The translations under genes were made by a program, and so were the position numbers. Below the pieces are notes generated by a model that made no database searches, was not told the origin of the DNA, and worked only from the letters and a program-made list of their open reading frames with translations. Shown here one piece after another: positions 17,510-24,935 of a DNA stretch of 27,534 nucleotides. Location: the IMG/VR virus record IMGVR_UViG_3300043294_000487, positions 1-27,534 of that record; one strand, given 5' to 3'. How positions within the stretch are numbered: the first letter of the stretch is position 1; the number at the start of each line of letters is the position of its first letter. Origin of the DNA: a virus.

Positions 17510-17697
17510 AACACAAAATGAATTGGATTGCACTTCTTGATTACGCATTCTTCATTTCTTGGCTCATTATTTTTATGGTGTCATCTGCTGTTTCTCATTG
17601 GCTATGCATACCGAATCTATTTGTCATGTTTTACGGGATTATCAGGCTTCTCATGCTGCTGGAAGAAAGAGAAAGACTTCGCCGAGAAAAAGGCTAA
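17506..17697 (+). CDS. small two-helix membrane protein paired with the HExxH gene (63 aa)
   Basis: Its ATG overlaps the stop of the HExxH gene as ATGA, so the two are translationally coupled and should work together. Residues about 7-27 (WIALLDYAFFISWLIIFMVS) and about 30-50 (HWLCIPNLFVMFYGIIRLLM) form two membrane helices. The charged tail EERERLRREKG is probably cytoplasmic. No family is recognised. It could anchor, protect from, or help export the secreted partner; that is inference from coupling alone. The stop codon touches the stop of the convergent 88-aa gene (TAATTA), leaving no room for a terminator. Confidence 0.65.
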   Translation: MKHKMNWIALLDYAFFISWLIIFMVSSAVSHWLCIPNLFVMFYGIIRLLMLLEERERLRREKG

Positions 17698-17964
17698 TTA
17701 GTCTCCTGGTTGTAGCGTCCTCAAGAAAGCATCTTCGTCAAAAGGTTGCGGTTGCGGCGTTGGCTGTACTGGGGCAGTCATCGCTTCGCCCCACTTGTAG
17801 ATCGTATAGTTGGTCGCCATGATCCGATCTAGGCATTTGTCGATTCGCTCGAAGGACTTATCCACGTTGGTCATATACATTTTCTCAATGCGGATCTTCT
17901 CTATAAAACGCATAAACTCCACACCCAAAAGAACCACTATCAATGCAATGGTAATAGCGATCAT
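17698..17964 (-). CDS. single-span membrane protein (88 aa)
   Basis: Residues 1-17 (MIAITIALIVVLLGVEF) form a strong N-terminal transmembrane segment. A charged helix (RFIEKIRIEKMYMTNVDKSF) and a Pro/Gln-rich tail follow. The start overlaps the stop of the zinc-finger gene by ATGA, so it is in that operon. Small one-TM phage proteins in late operons are sometimes lysis accessories, but no holin, XhlA or spanin signature is visible, so no function is assigned. It converges head-on with the plus-strand cargo pair. Confidence 0.65.
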   Translation of the reverse strand: MIAITIALIVVLLGVEFMRFIEKIRIEKMYMTNVDKSFERIDKCLDRIMATNYTIYKWGEAMTAPVQPTPQPQPFDEDAFLRTLQPGD

Positions 17965-18251
17965 ACGCTTGCCCCCCTCTTATGCTGCTTCCTGTGTGCC
18001 ATGAATGACCCATGGTTATCAAAGCGTTCACCGCAACCCTCGACATTGCAGACAAGATACTTTGGCAATTCAGAAACAGGCTCTCCCAGCATTCCAAATT
18101 TCCTACCGACATCCACCATCAGTTTGAAGCAGGATTCACAGATGAAATCTGCTCCATACTCAATACTCTTCTGCCCCGTAAACAGAGTGTTGTAGCAATA
18201 CGTACAGACTCTAATTCCCCGGTCGTTATAAGTGAACTGGAATCCTAACAC
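17961..18251 (-). CDS. two-zinc-site protein: double CxxC plus eukaryotic-type C2H2 finger (96 aa)
   Basis: Counting from the GTG at 18251, C16-x2-C19 and C38-x2-C41 form a four-Cys ribbon-like zinc site. C68-x4-C73-x12-H86-x3-H90 is a canonical C2H2 finger, including Phe four residues after the second Cys (F77), the core hydrophobic F83 and the 12-residue spacer. The finger ends in basic RKQHKRG. Bacterial Ros/MucR fingers have different spacing. A nucleic-acid-binding or adaptor role is inferred. GTG is preferred because AGGAGG (18267-18262) is ten bases away; the TTG at 18260 would leave only one base. It overlaps the downstream membrane gene by ATGA. Any regulatory target is unknown. Confidence 0.75.
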   Translation of the reverse strand: MLGFQFTYNDRGIRVCTYCYNTLFTGQKSIEYGADFICESCFKLMVDVGRKFGMLGEPVSELPKYLVCNVEGCGERFDNHGSFMAHRKQHKRGASV

Positions 18252-18265
18252 TTTTTTCAAGCCTC

Positions 18266-18469
18266 CTATTTCTTAATTCGCCGTTTTACAGCCTCATGTG
18301 TATGCTTGCGCGCTTCGCTCTCCGCAATCGCTATCGCTTGCTTTTCAGGGTAGCCCGAATGTCTAAGCTCGGATATGTTAGCTGAAACTGTTGCTTGAGA
18401 ACTTCCTTGTTTGAGGGGCGTAAGCCATCACATCTTTTCTATTGAGGAATATCCGGCCTGGAGCGGCAT
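18266..18469 (-). CDS. small phage protein interrupted by in-frame UGA (13 + 51 codons)
   Basis: A frame opens with ATG at 18469 after AAGGGGG, reads MPLQAGYSSIEKM and meets TGA at 18430-18428. The same frame then continues W-L-T-P-L-K-Q-G-S-S-Q to TAG at 18268-18266. The second part, with SANISELRHSGYPEKQAIAI and ESEARKH, looks like a small phage protein family that usually begins MPLKxGSS and contains a KQAIAIxxSEAR-type motif (DUF6496-like proteins share this). Where the family would have Met there is ACG (18421-18419). So the gene either starts at ACG, is read through UGA, or was broken by mutation. Nearby genes use TGA as a normal stop. The TAG overlaps the next ribosome site. Confidence 0.55.
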
Positions 18470-18485
18470 AAGATCGCCCCCTTTT

Positions 18486-19274
18486 TTAGCTTAAAACATA
18501 GTCGATGGACACGGTAACGCTCGTCAGAGTCGTGATCCCGGCCGCGGCCGGGATCTGGATACCCTTCGCGGTTGTCAATGGAGCAAGATACCCTGCCCCC
18601 AGAGTTATGCTTGCTGTATCTGGCTTAATCATCCCCGACAATTGAGCTTCGGCGACTGTCACGATCACAACTGGAGCGCCGTTAGTGTCCTCCAGGATGA
18701 AGTTGCCAGAGCCACCCGCTGTTCCGTTCACAACCAGACGGAAACTAAGCACCGTGATCGTAGCACCTGCAATGTTCGCCAGAATGATCTCGCCGGCCTG
18801 GAGTTGCGCTAGGGTAACGGTTGTCAGCAGATTCAGCATTACACCCTTGGGAGCGGTCAGGGTTTTTCCCGTCAAAGTCTGCGTCGCGGCCAAAGTCACG
18901 AGGGTGTCACTGGCCGTGTTGGGCAGAGTCATCAGTTTGGTTTTCCCAGCATCCTGATACATCGAAGCGATGATCGGAGTCGTCAGCGTCTTGTTGGTCA
19001 GGGTCTGGATATCATTCAAGGTAGCGCCAGTACCCGAAGGCAGTAACTGCCACTTCGAGCCGTCAGAAACGAAAATCATCCCTGCTCCCGTGGCGTTGCT
19101 GGTGATCGCAAGGGAGACATTGGCAGGCAACGATGTAGCCGTGCTGTTCGCTGTAATCGCGGTGGTAAGTGAGTAGAGGGTCACACCGTTAGTAAAAGCG
19201 ATGCTATTCACGTTCGGTAGATCGACAGCATCTAGAAACAACGGATCAACATCTGCGGCATTACGTTCCACCAT
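18486..19274 (-). CDS. tail-fibre/appendage protein with TLTNKTLT repeats (262 aa)
   Basis: The signature is the fibre motif LNDIQTLTNKTLTTPIIAS, echoed 47 residues later by AATQTLTGKTLTAPKGVM. This 'TLTNKTLT-P' pattern is widespread in trimeric phage fibres and appendages. The rest is Thr/Ala/Val-rich beta structure. The N-terminus (ERNAADVDPLFLDAVDL) may be the virion-binding anchor. AAGGAGG precedes the ATG, but a hairpin terminator lies just upstream, so expression may depend on readthrough. It belongs to the fibre cluster between TerL and the portal. The exact receptor or partner cannot be read from sequence. Confidence 0.75.
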   Translation of the reverse strand: MVERNAADVDPLFLDAVDLPNVNSIAFTNGVTLYSLTTAITANSTATSLPANVSLAITSNATGAGMIFVSDGSKWQLLPSGTGATLNDIQTLTNKTLTTPIIASMYQDAGKTKLMTLPNTASDTLVTLAATQTLTGKTLTAPKGVMLNLLTTVTLAQLQAGEIILANIAGATITVLSFRLVVNGTAGGSGNFILEDTNGAPVVIVTVAEAQLSGMIKPDTASITLGAGYLAPLTTAKGIQIPAAAGITTLTSVTVSIDYVLS

Positions 19275-19299
19275 ATTTCATTCCTCCTTTTGTTTTGCA

Positions 19300-19328
19300 A
19301 AAAAACAAAAAACGGCCTTGTAGCCGTT
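19300..19328 (-). terminator. rho-independent terminator between fibre genes
   Basis: On the minus strand AACGGC (19328-19323) pairs with GCCGTT (19316-19311) around a six-base loop. It is followed by TTTTG and a further seven T (19310-19300). It lies 38 bases after the 89-aa gene and 26 bases before the next start, inside the late operon. Confidence 0.7.
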
Positions 19329-19365
19329 AAATCCTACTGAAGATTAGCCCTCCGAAAGCGCGAGA

Positions 19366-19635
19366 TCAGGGGCCGGTCAGCCACTGCCAATCATCCGGTA
19401 AGAAGTTGAGAATCTGAACCCCTGTTTGCCCCTGTAATTGCTCCGTCAACCATGCAGAATCAGTGTCGTTGAATGGGTAGTCGATAGCCTGTCTACCATC
19501 CAAACTGGCACAATACACTATTTGGTTTGTTTCTGAGCCAGCCGCCGGATACCAAAGATAGACACCGGATGGGGTACAATTAAGGTTCTTACATACCTGA
19601 TTTGCCGTATTAATATTGTCAAACACCAAAATCAT
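19366..19635 (-). CDS. small fibre-cluster protein of unknown function (89 aa)
   Basis: The start overlaps the stop of the LamG-domain gene by ATGA, indicating translational coupling. The sequence (MILVFDNINTANQVCKNL, then VYLWYPAAGSETNQIVYCAS) looks like a small alpha/beta protein, and the C-terminus is aromatic (LPDDWQWLTGP). Small genes coupled to a fibre gene often encode fibre-assembly chaperones or a distal piece. That is a positional guess only. The terminator at 19300-19328 follows. Confidence 0.55.
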   Translation of the reverse strand: MILVFDNINTANQVCKNLNCTPSGVYLWYPAAGSETNQIVYCASLDGRQAIDYPFNDTDSAWLTEQLQGQTGVQILNFLPDDWQWLTGP

Positions 19636-20426
19636 GCTGCAGCACCACCTGTCAATGCTATTGTGTAGTTGTAAAGAGAAGCAACTTCATCAGCACCCAG
19701 CGCTCTTGTCCAAACTCTCGTAGGTCCATGAGTACAAGGTAGATTATCGGCAAAATCATTATGGCACCCAAAACCAAGTTTCTGCGTCGGACTCTGCATT
19801 GGTGCTGTCCATACCAAGTTGATGTTATTGATAGTAGCTAACAATACTCCGTTACAGTAAAAAGCATCACTGTATCCACTTGCCAACTTGTTGATTGTAA
19901 CAACATAATGCCACCAGACATTCAGTGGGCATAAAATTTCGTGCCCTTCACTGTGGCCCGTTGAACCATCCCAAAAATAGATGTCGTAGTATATGTTCTT
20001 GCCACCGCCCTGTCCAGTAATCGAGCAGTCGGTTCTATTCGTGTAACCATACATCAAAGTTTTTGGATAATTTACGAAATTACCCGACAGGTTGATCTTC
20101 ATCCAACTTTCGATTGTCATGGCATTGTATGGTGCAAGACTGAGGTTTACAACACAACCCGCGCTTACACCATTGAAGAGCAACCCGTTTGGTATCCACG
20201 CAGGATCATTGACATCGACTACTGGAGTGGAACCAAGGGTCATGTGATTTGCGTTACCACTGGAATCGTGAGCAACTTGGCCTGATCCCTCAGTAAAAAG
20301 CCACTCAGCTAGTAAACCTGATCTACTGATCGGAAACCGCAAACCCGATTTCGTTCCCATAGGGCGCAGAAGTTTATCCATCCCTGCGCTCACCGTCGTA
20401 TATCCTAATCGTAGTCCAAGAGCCAT
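19632..20426 (-). CDS. LamG/concanavalin-like lectin-domain fibre protein (264 aa)
   Basis: Residues about 38-245 form a LamG-like jelly roll. GLLAEWLFTEGSGQVAHDSS is the usual opening strand and 'DSSGNxxH' motif. NAMTIESWMKINL, VWWHYVVTINK, AFYCNGVLLATI and the closing RVWTRALGADEVASLYN are the standard successive strands. Such domains bind glycans, so this is probably a receptor-binding appendage. The 35-residue N-terminus may attach to the virion. It lies in a run of short beta-rich genes between TerL and the portal and is coupled to the 89-aa gene. The nozzle protein contains a related but distinct domain. Confidence 0.75.
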   Translation of the reverse strand: MALGLRLGYTTVSAGMDKLLRPMGTKSGLRFPISRSGLLAEWLFTEGSGQVAHDSSGNANHMTLGSTPVVDVNDPAWIPNGLLFNGVSAGCVVNLSLAPYNAMTIESWMKINLSGNFVNYPKTLMYGYTNRTDCSITGQGGGKNIYYDIYFWDGSTGHSEGHEILCPLNVWWHYVVTINKLASGYSDAFYCNGVLLATINNINLVWTAPMQSPTQKLGFGCHNDFADNLPCTHGPTRVWTRALGADEVASLYNYTIALTGGAAA

Positions 20427-20438
20427 GCTGATCGCTCC

Positions 20439-21017
20439 CTACTCATTTTCCAGTTGCAGCGTGCTGGCGTTCACCAGCGTAGCCTGCCCGACTTCCTTGG
20501 CTGTACCGCCGGTAATCGCCTTCATCACGACGTAATATGTGTACGGTGTTCCAGCGGTAAGCCCGGTATCAACGAATCCATTGCCTACCTGCATGTTACA
20601 AGCAGCAATGGCATGAGTAGTGGCCTGCTCCCAGACTTTCGTATCAGAGCCGCCAAAAGCAGCACCTGCAACAGGGGCACTTCCTGCTGTGCGATAGAGA
20701 GCGATTCCCACTCCGTCGTTGATTGTGCTGTTCTGGACAGTGATATCCACTACAACCTCTATCGCTGTCCCGATAGGCGTTAGAACCGCTGTATGGCCTG
20801 TAGCAACGTATGTTGCCGAGGCGGTCGTGTAGTCCGCTGCCAGTGTACCAAGAGCATAGACCTCTCTCATTGCTATAAGGCCGGTCGTCAGGTTGAGTAC
20901 CCATTCTGTTTCCCACGCGGTGACAGTCCATCTCTGCATCAGAATAGCCGGAATGGTAGGATCATAACCCCATTGAAACGTACCCGTCAGAATCGGAAAA
21001 GCTGTTGTAATTGCCAT
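20439..21017 (-). CDS. beta-rich putative appendage protein (192 aa)
   Basis: No exact family is recognised. The N-terminal segment (AFPILTGTFQWGYDPTIPAI, then RWTVTAWETEWVLNL) suggests a virion-binding part. The remainder is rich in beta-strands, and DTGLTAGTPYTYYVVMKAIT resembles a fibronectin-III-like strand pair. It sits in the fibre cluster, 13 bases upstream of the lectin gene. A structural or adhesin role is inferred from neighbours and composition. Confidence 0.65.
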   Translation of the reverse strand: MAITTAFPILTGTFQWGYDPTIPAILMQRWTVTAWETEWVLNLTTGLIAMREVYALGTLAADYTTASATYVATGHTAVLTPIGTAIEVVVDITVQNSTINDGVGIALYRTAGSAPVAGAAFGGSDTKVWEQATTHAIAACNMQVGNGFVDTGLTAGTPYTYYVVMKAITGGTAKEVGQATLVNASTLQLENE

Positions 21018-21038
21018 CTAATTTACCCTCCTATTGTT

Positions 21039-21677
21039 TTATAAAAGTGGGTTGACTTCGAGAATACCACCAGGCCCCATGATCAACGTGCTATTGGCTG
21101 CTTGAGTTACCGATTTGCATCTTACTGTCCCATAGATTGCAAGTGTTCCGTCGATGGTTAGAGCCCCAACAGCCATCTCGTTACCCGATGAGATATACGC
21201 TATCTTTCCGGCGGGGACGGTGTAATCATGCACCCACAGAGTATTTGCTGCTGTCACTTCGAGATTATTGTCCTCGTCAACGTCGGCCATTACTCCCGTT
21301 ATACTCCCAGAAACTTGTACAGTCTTGCCGCCTGAATCAACGTACCCAGTAACGTTGATCCCCGTTCCTCCAGTCCATACCGAACAGTTCATGCGGATAT
21401 ACGCAAATGGTTCGACCTCAAGATAGAGAACGTAATCGAAATTGGTGTTCATCGGGACATGAGGATCACCGATCTCGTTTACGGTTTTACCGGCGTAATT
21501 CCAACCCCAATACTTGAACCACCCTGTACTGCCAGTGACATCATCGGTTGCTTCGATGAACAGAGATGCGGCAAACTGCCCCGTAATACGCAGGGAAGCT
21601 TTGTTTGCCCCCACCACGCTCATTCCAGTCGTCGGGCCTATTGCCTGTTGTAAGGTTGCCATTGTAGTAGCGGGCAA
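21039..21677 (-). CDS. beta-rich putative appendage protein with repeat-like C-terminus (212 aa)
   Basis: The middle has aromatic beta strands (TGWFKYWGWNYAGKTVNEIG, then YVLYLEVEPFAYIRMNC). The C-terminal 45 residues (MAVGALTIDGTLAIYGTVRC, then SVTQAANSTLIMGPGGILEV) look like short beta-helix rungs. This fits a fibre or head decoration protein. The TTG at 21677 directly follows the upstream TAA. An ATG at 21662 is an alternative start, and neither has a strong ribosome site. No family is recognised. Confidence 0.65.
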   Translation of the reverse strand: MPATTMATLQQAIGPTTGMSVVGANKASLRITGQFAASLFIEATDDVTGSTGWFKYWGWNYAGKTVNEIGDPHVPMNTNFDYVLYLEVEPFAYIRMNCSVWTGGTGINVTGYVDSGGKTVQVSGSITGVMADVDEDNNLEVTAANTLWVHDYTVPAGKIAYISSGNEMAVGALTIDGTLAIYGTVRCKSVTQAANSTLIMGPGGILEVNPLL

Positions 21678-21875
21678 TTAGATCATCTCGCTTTCAACAT
21701 CTGAAAGAATCATGTCAACGAGTTCTTCTGTACGCTTACTCCTATGTGCTCCGCTGGAATTCTTCTCCCTCTTGCCTTCTAGGGTTTTATTGTAATAGTC
21801 GATCATAAATTTCCGAACTATATCCTTCCCCCGGAGGCAGATCATTGCCCGGATAACATCACGCTGTAAAGGCAT
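21678..21875 (-). CDS. small charged protein after TerL (65 aa)
   Basis: The protein is mostly helical and charged: MPLQRDVIRAMICLRGKDIV, then KFMIDYYNKTLEGKRE, and a closing acidic helix EELVDMILSDVESEM. AAGGAG precedes the ATG. It lies 11 bases after the large terminase and directly abuts the next gene. No family is recognised. It could be a packaging accessory, judged from position only. Confidence 0.6.
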   Translation of the reverse strand: MPLQRDVIRAMICLRGKDIVRKFMIDYYNKTLEGKREKNSSGAHRSKRTEELVDMILSDVESEMI

Positions 21876-21886
21876 AGGATCACTCC

Positions 21887-23629
21887 TTAATAAAACAATC
21901 CAAGATCAGGATGCTGCCATTTTTCTGGGTATAAATGTCTCCTACGCGCATCATGGAAAAACGCGGGTTGTTCTTCTACCGCAGACCCTTGACCTAATAC
22001 CCGCCGTTTCATCTCACTTTGGCCTACTGTAGTCATTAACATAGGTTGATACTCTTCTCTAGCAATATTTGCCAACAGCAAAGAAATCACCTGGTCATCA
22101 TGTTCACCTTGAATAGCCGCGATTTTACCCTTCGCGTTCTGGACAAACGCTAACATCTCGACAAGAGTTCGCTGGTCGTTCACCGTAATTGCTCCCGTCA
22201 TAAAAGCTGAACGACCCTTATCCAGTAAATACGGTCGGGTCTTCGGACCCGTGTAAAACCCCAGGCGATTTTCCCAAGTCTTGTTGATATGATTGTACGC
22301 ACGTGAATGATACAGAAACTGATAACCCATATCACGAAGCCAATTTAACACGGTGATTCCGTGGCCGTTAGACTCCGTATTGATCAGCGCATAATTATAA
22401 AATTGTCCTATCAACAACAATTTTTTAGCAAACTCAATCGGCTCGCACAACACAACAATATGAGCTACCTGTTCGCCTGTCTGAGCATCCAAAACGTCTG
22501 CCGATGAATTATCGGGAGAGACAATTGATGTTGCCACACCACTTGAAGTATCTGCTCCAATCACATAAATTCCATCTTTGACTGGAAACTTAAACACACG
22601 CAAAGAATCTCCCACAGGTGTAAATTCCGGGGCCATAGTTGTCTGAAGAATATCGCCCTGGTCATATTGAAGATGTTGGACTTGTGACAAGCGTTCGGTA
22701 ACACGGGTTGTTGAAAAGAAGTTGGCGCTATCTTGAATCCAAGCCTCCTGTTCGGTTGCTGGGAAACTCTTCTTGAACTTCTCTTCCGAACCGTTATACT
22801 TGTCTGCAATCGTATGCTGCCGCCAGTAAAGCTGCTCACGCGTGATCTTTCCCCGCAGGTACAGTGGCCTCAATTCATCCGGCACGACAACTTCCACGCC
22901 AAAAGGAACAGGTAAAGAGTACGCTTTATGTCTGTACCAAGGAAAGAACAACGGGGTATAGGAGTTCTTACCGTTCTTCGCGCCCTCATAAGTGTCGTGA
23001 AAGTAGCCTGAGATCCCATTTCCGGTAGACTCTTGAAGCACCACGGAACTGACCGTTTCGTGAAACGAGGCAAACAGGGAACTGAGCACGTCGTCCGGCC
23101 TGGACCAGAACGCGACTTCGGTTAAATGAAGCACCTGTTTGGTTCCACCCTGGCCGATTCCTTTGCCGCCTGCCGTTTGGATGCTCAAACGGGAAAAGGT
23201 ATGAGAAAAACTCAAAGTATTCCCACTAAATTCCAGCATTCCAATATTCAAAGCGTTCGTAAACCACTTCGGCAAGTTTTCCACGGCAAACTTGATAATG
23301 CCGTAGACTTCAGCTTCACCATCATCCGTATGAGCCAACTGAATGCCCTTGACCGTTCTTGTTAGCATCAACCACAAAACGTATGCGCTACAAAAAGTTG
23401 AAACCCCAATCTGCCGGGATTTCAGTACAATAATTCTAACTGGTCTGCCGCGCCGTTCCTGAATAGCCTTCCAGATTTCCTGTTGCTCATTGTTAAACTC
23501 TAAAAAACAAATCTGACCCTCTACATCAATGATTTGAAAACAATTAGCGCAGAAAAACTTGAAGTCGCTGACCGCCTTTTTAGTAGCCGCTACCACCGTT
23601 TGTAAGTCAGTTTGTGTGTTATCCAACAT
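21887..23629 (-). CDS. terL: terminase large subunit (TerL), 580 aa
   Basis: This is the DNA-packaging ATPase and nuclease. K-S-R-Q-I-G-V-S-T (about 70-78) is the Walker A variant common in TerL. VLHLTEVAFW (about 166-175) is the Walker B region with the catalytic Glu; the usual Asp is Thr, similar to the S-E-V-A-F-W found in many TerLs. ESTGNG is the coupling motif. GADTSSG (near 360), INTESNGHG and EHDDQV (near 510) supply the acidic residues of the RNase-H-like nuclease. ATG 23629 is chosen over 23677 because it overlaps TerS by only 11 bases and follows GGGGAAGGG; the upstream start has no ribosome site. Confidence 0.92.
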   Translation of the reverse strand: MLDNTQTDLQTVVAATKKAVSDFKFFCANCFQIIDVEGQICFLEFNNEQQEIWKAIQERRGRPVRIIVLKSRQIGVSTFCSAYVLWLMLTRTVKGIQLAHTDDGEAEVYGIIKFAVENLPKWFTNALNIGMLEFSGNTLSFSHTFSRLSIQTAGGKGIGQGGTKQVLHLTEVAFWSRPDDVLSSLFASFHETVSSVVLQESTGNGISGYFHDTYEGAKNGKNSYTPLFFPWYRHKAYSLPVPFGVEVVVPDELRPLYLRGKITREQLYWRQHTIADKYNGSEEKFKKSFPATEQEAWIQDSANFFSTTRVTERLSQVQHLQYDQGDILQTTMAPEFTPVGDSLRVFKFPVKDGIYVIGADTSSGVATSIVSPDNSSADVLDAQTGEQVAHIVVLCEPIEFAKKLLLIGQFYNYALINTESNGHGITVLNWLRDMGYQFLYHSRAYNHINKTWENRLGFYTGPKTRPYLLDKGRSAFMTGAITVNDQRTLVEMLAFVQNAKGKIAAIQGEHDDQVISLLLANIAREEYQPMLMTTVGQSEMKRRVLGQGSAVEEQPAFFHDARRRHLYPEKWQHPDLGLFY

Positions 23630-24044
23630 CAATAACAACACCCTTCCCCAAGTTCTGCCGTAGTCTGGAAAGCTCATCAGGTGTCACATTTATATTTTGC
23701 AGATTGATATTTGTTTTAGCACCGCTGCGAAGAACGCCGGCAACCTCCAATAGAAGGCGGCTTGCTGTAATGTTGCCCTCCTTCCCTGATAGTGCTGTTT
23801 TTGCCAGGTTGTCAATCAGTTCTGGCACATAAACGGCAGCCTTGACCGCGACTTTTTCCCGAAAAACCTCCATAAACATTTGGGTATTCACAGCGGCATT
23901 CAAAGCAGCCTTTACACCCACAGGCTTGTCAACCAGCATCTTCTCAACGAACTCGCAGGTATTTCGCAATAGTTCTTCAGTCTTCTCCGCCAGCACTTCC
24001 GGGAGTTGCGTTGGCACTTCTAAGTTTTTCGGCCTGCTGTTCAT
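23619..24044 (-). CDS. putative terminase small subunit (TerS), 141 aa
   Basis: The assignment is by size, position directly before TerL, and the C-terminal pattern. ASRLLLEVAGVLRSGAKTNI followed by NLQNINVTPDELSRLR resembles the oligomerisation and tail parts of TerS proteins. The first 60 residues are helical. TerS recognises the packaging site and feeds DNA to TerL. Its annotated ATG overlaps the end of the upstream gene by 68 bases and has a poor ribosome site (GAGG, 13 bases away). The true start may therefore be internal, for example the GTG codon in PEVLAEK. Confidence 0.65.
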   Translation of the reverse strand: MNSRPKNLEVPTQLPEVLAEKTEELLRNTCEFVEKMLVDKPVGVKAALNAAVNTQMFMEVFREKVAVKAAVYVPELIDNLAKTALSGKEGNITASRLLLEVAGVLRSGAKTNINLQNINVTPDELSRLRQNLGKGVVIDVG

Positions 24045-24807
24045 GGTGCTTTTGTGTCCTCAATTCTTTAAGTTTCTGATACAGTTCGTAATTGTCCCGC
24101 ATGGCATCCAGCTTGCAGAAGCGATTTTTTCTCACTATTGATTCACCGCTCCGGTAACGGATAATAAGTTCCCTGGCTGCTTCGGACAATACTTGGGTAG
24201 ATTGTTTGGAGTTAAGGATTTTAGCTACACCAACAAGGATCTTCATATCTTGCATGGTCAATCTGTGGAAGATGTCTGATAATGGAGAAATTTTTTCGGC
24301 CAAGGCCGCCATTGACATATCGCGATCCTTGGAAAGAATAATGTCTGGCAAAGTTAGGCCGGACATATCCAGCAATTCTATAATGTGTTTGAAGTGAATG
24401 TTAGTGCCCCACTCGAAGAAATTACTTAGGGAATGTTCGCTAATTCTAGTAACATCAGCAAAAGCACCGTGGATATTTTCTCTGATCCAACCTTTACGCG
24501 CCATCTCAAACAAAATCCGGTAGGGCATTAACGGGGTATGCCGGGTTGTACAATACAATCCGGCTGCAACAAATGATTCTCCAGGGATGCCAAACTGTTC
24601 CCCAAGTTCGTGCAAGTCCCACCAGTTCGTCGAATGATCCAGCACAAGAGTTTTACCCCTGATTTGAATGTAAATATCCTGGCCGCAAATCTCCACAGCC
24701 TTAGCCTCGTCAGCGGCGGCCATTAGAATTACGAACTGCGAATCAATAGGAAGTTTTACGGCGTTGATTAAATCACCCGTTATAAGTTTCCGGTTGGTCA
24801 ATGGCAT
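23977..24807 (-). CDS. HTH-containing protein upstream of terminase (about 276 aa)
   Basis: The start is set at ATG 24807 (MPLTNRKLITGDLI). The longer TTG version (24930) would run through the promoter start site and the 18-bp hairpin. An Xre/Cro-like helix-turn-helix is visible at about 113-150: GAFADVTRISEHSLSNFFEW and the following HIIELLDMSGLTL match the 'tgis.stLsnfl...l..ll..lgl' pattern. The N-terminal 100 residues look alpha/beta. The C-terminus is charged helix (YELYQKLKELRTQKHHEQQ). It is the first gene of the late unit, so it may regulate that unit or help recognise the packaging site; both are inference. The ribosome site is weak. Confidence 0.65.
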   Translation of the reverse strand: MPLTNRKLITGDLINAVKLPIDSQFVILMAAADEAKAVEICGQDIYIQIRGKTLVLDHSTNWWDLHELGEQFGIPGESFVAAGLYCTTRHTPLMPYRILFEMARKGWIRENIHGAFADVTRISEHSLSNFFEWGTNIHFKHIIELLDMSGLTLPDIILSKDRDMSMAALAEKISPLSDIFHRLTMQDMKILVGVAKILNSKQSTQVLSEAARELIIRYRSGESIVRKNRFCKLDAMRDNYELYQKLKELRTQKHHEQQAEKLRSANATPGSAGGED

Positions 24808-24850
24808 TAAAAGCCGCCCGCTCCCGTTCGTGTTCTCTGCCCTGGTAAAT

Positions 24851-24904
24851 AAATAACCCGTTCCGCCAGAGGGGGATAGAAGAGCATGGCGGAACGGGTT
24901 ATTT
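24851..24904 (-). terminator. 18-bp perfect hairpin just downstream of the late promoter
   Basis: Bases 24851-24868 are the exact reverse complement of 24887-24904, with an 18-base loop. On the minus transcript the stem is followed by TTATTTATTT, and on the plus strand by TTTCG. It sits roughly 25 bases after the expected start of the minus promoter. It could act as a terminator/attenuator in both directions. Confidence 0.8.
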
Positions 24905-24935
24905 TCGTATTGTAAACGATAGTTGTACAATTATG

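Noticed and set aside
23630-23677. Sixteen-codon N-terminal extension of TerL
   Set aside because: No ribosome site upstream. The ATG at 23629 has a purine-rich site and a short overlap with TerS.
24808-24930. N-terminal extension of the HTH protein from TTG 24930
   Set aside because: It would translate through the predicted transcription start and the 18-bp hairpin, with no ribosome site. The region is better explained as a regulatory leader.
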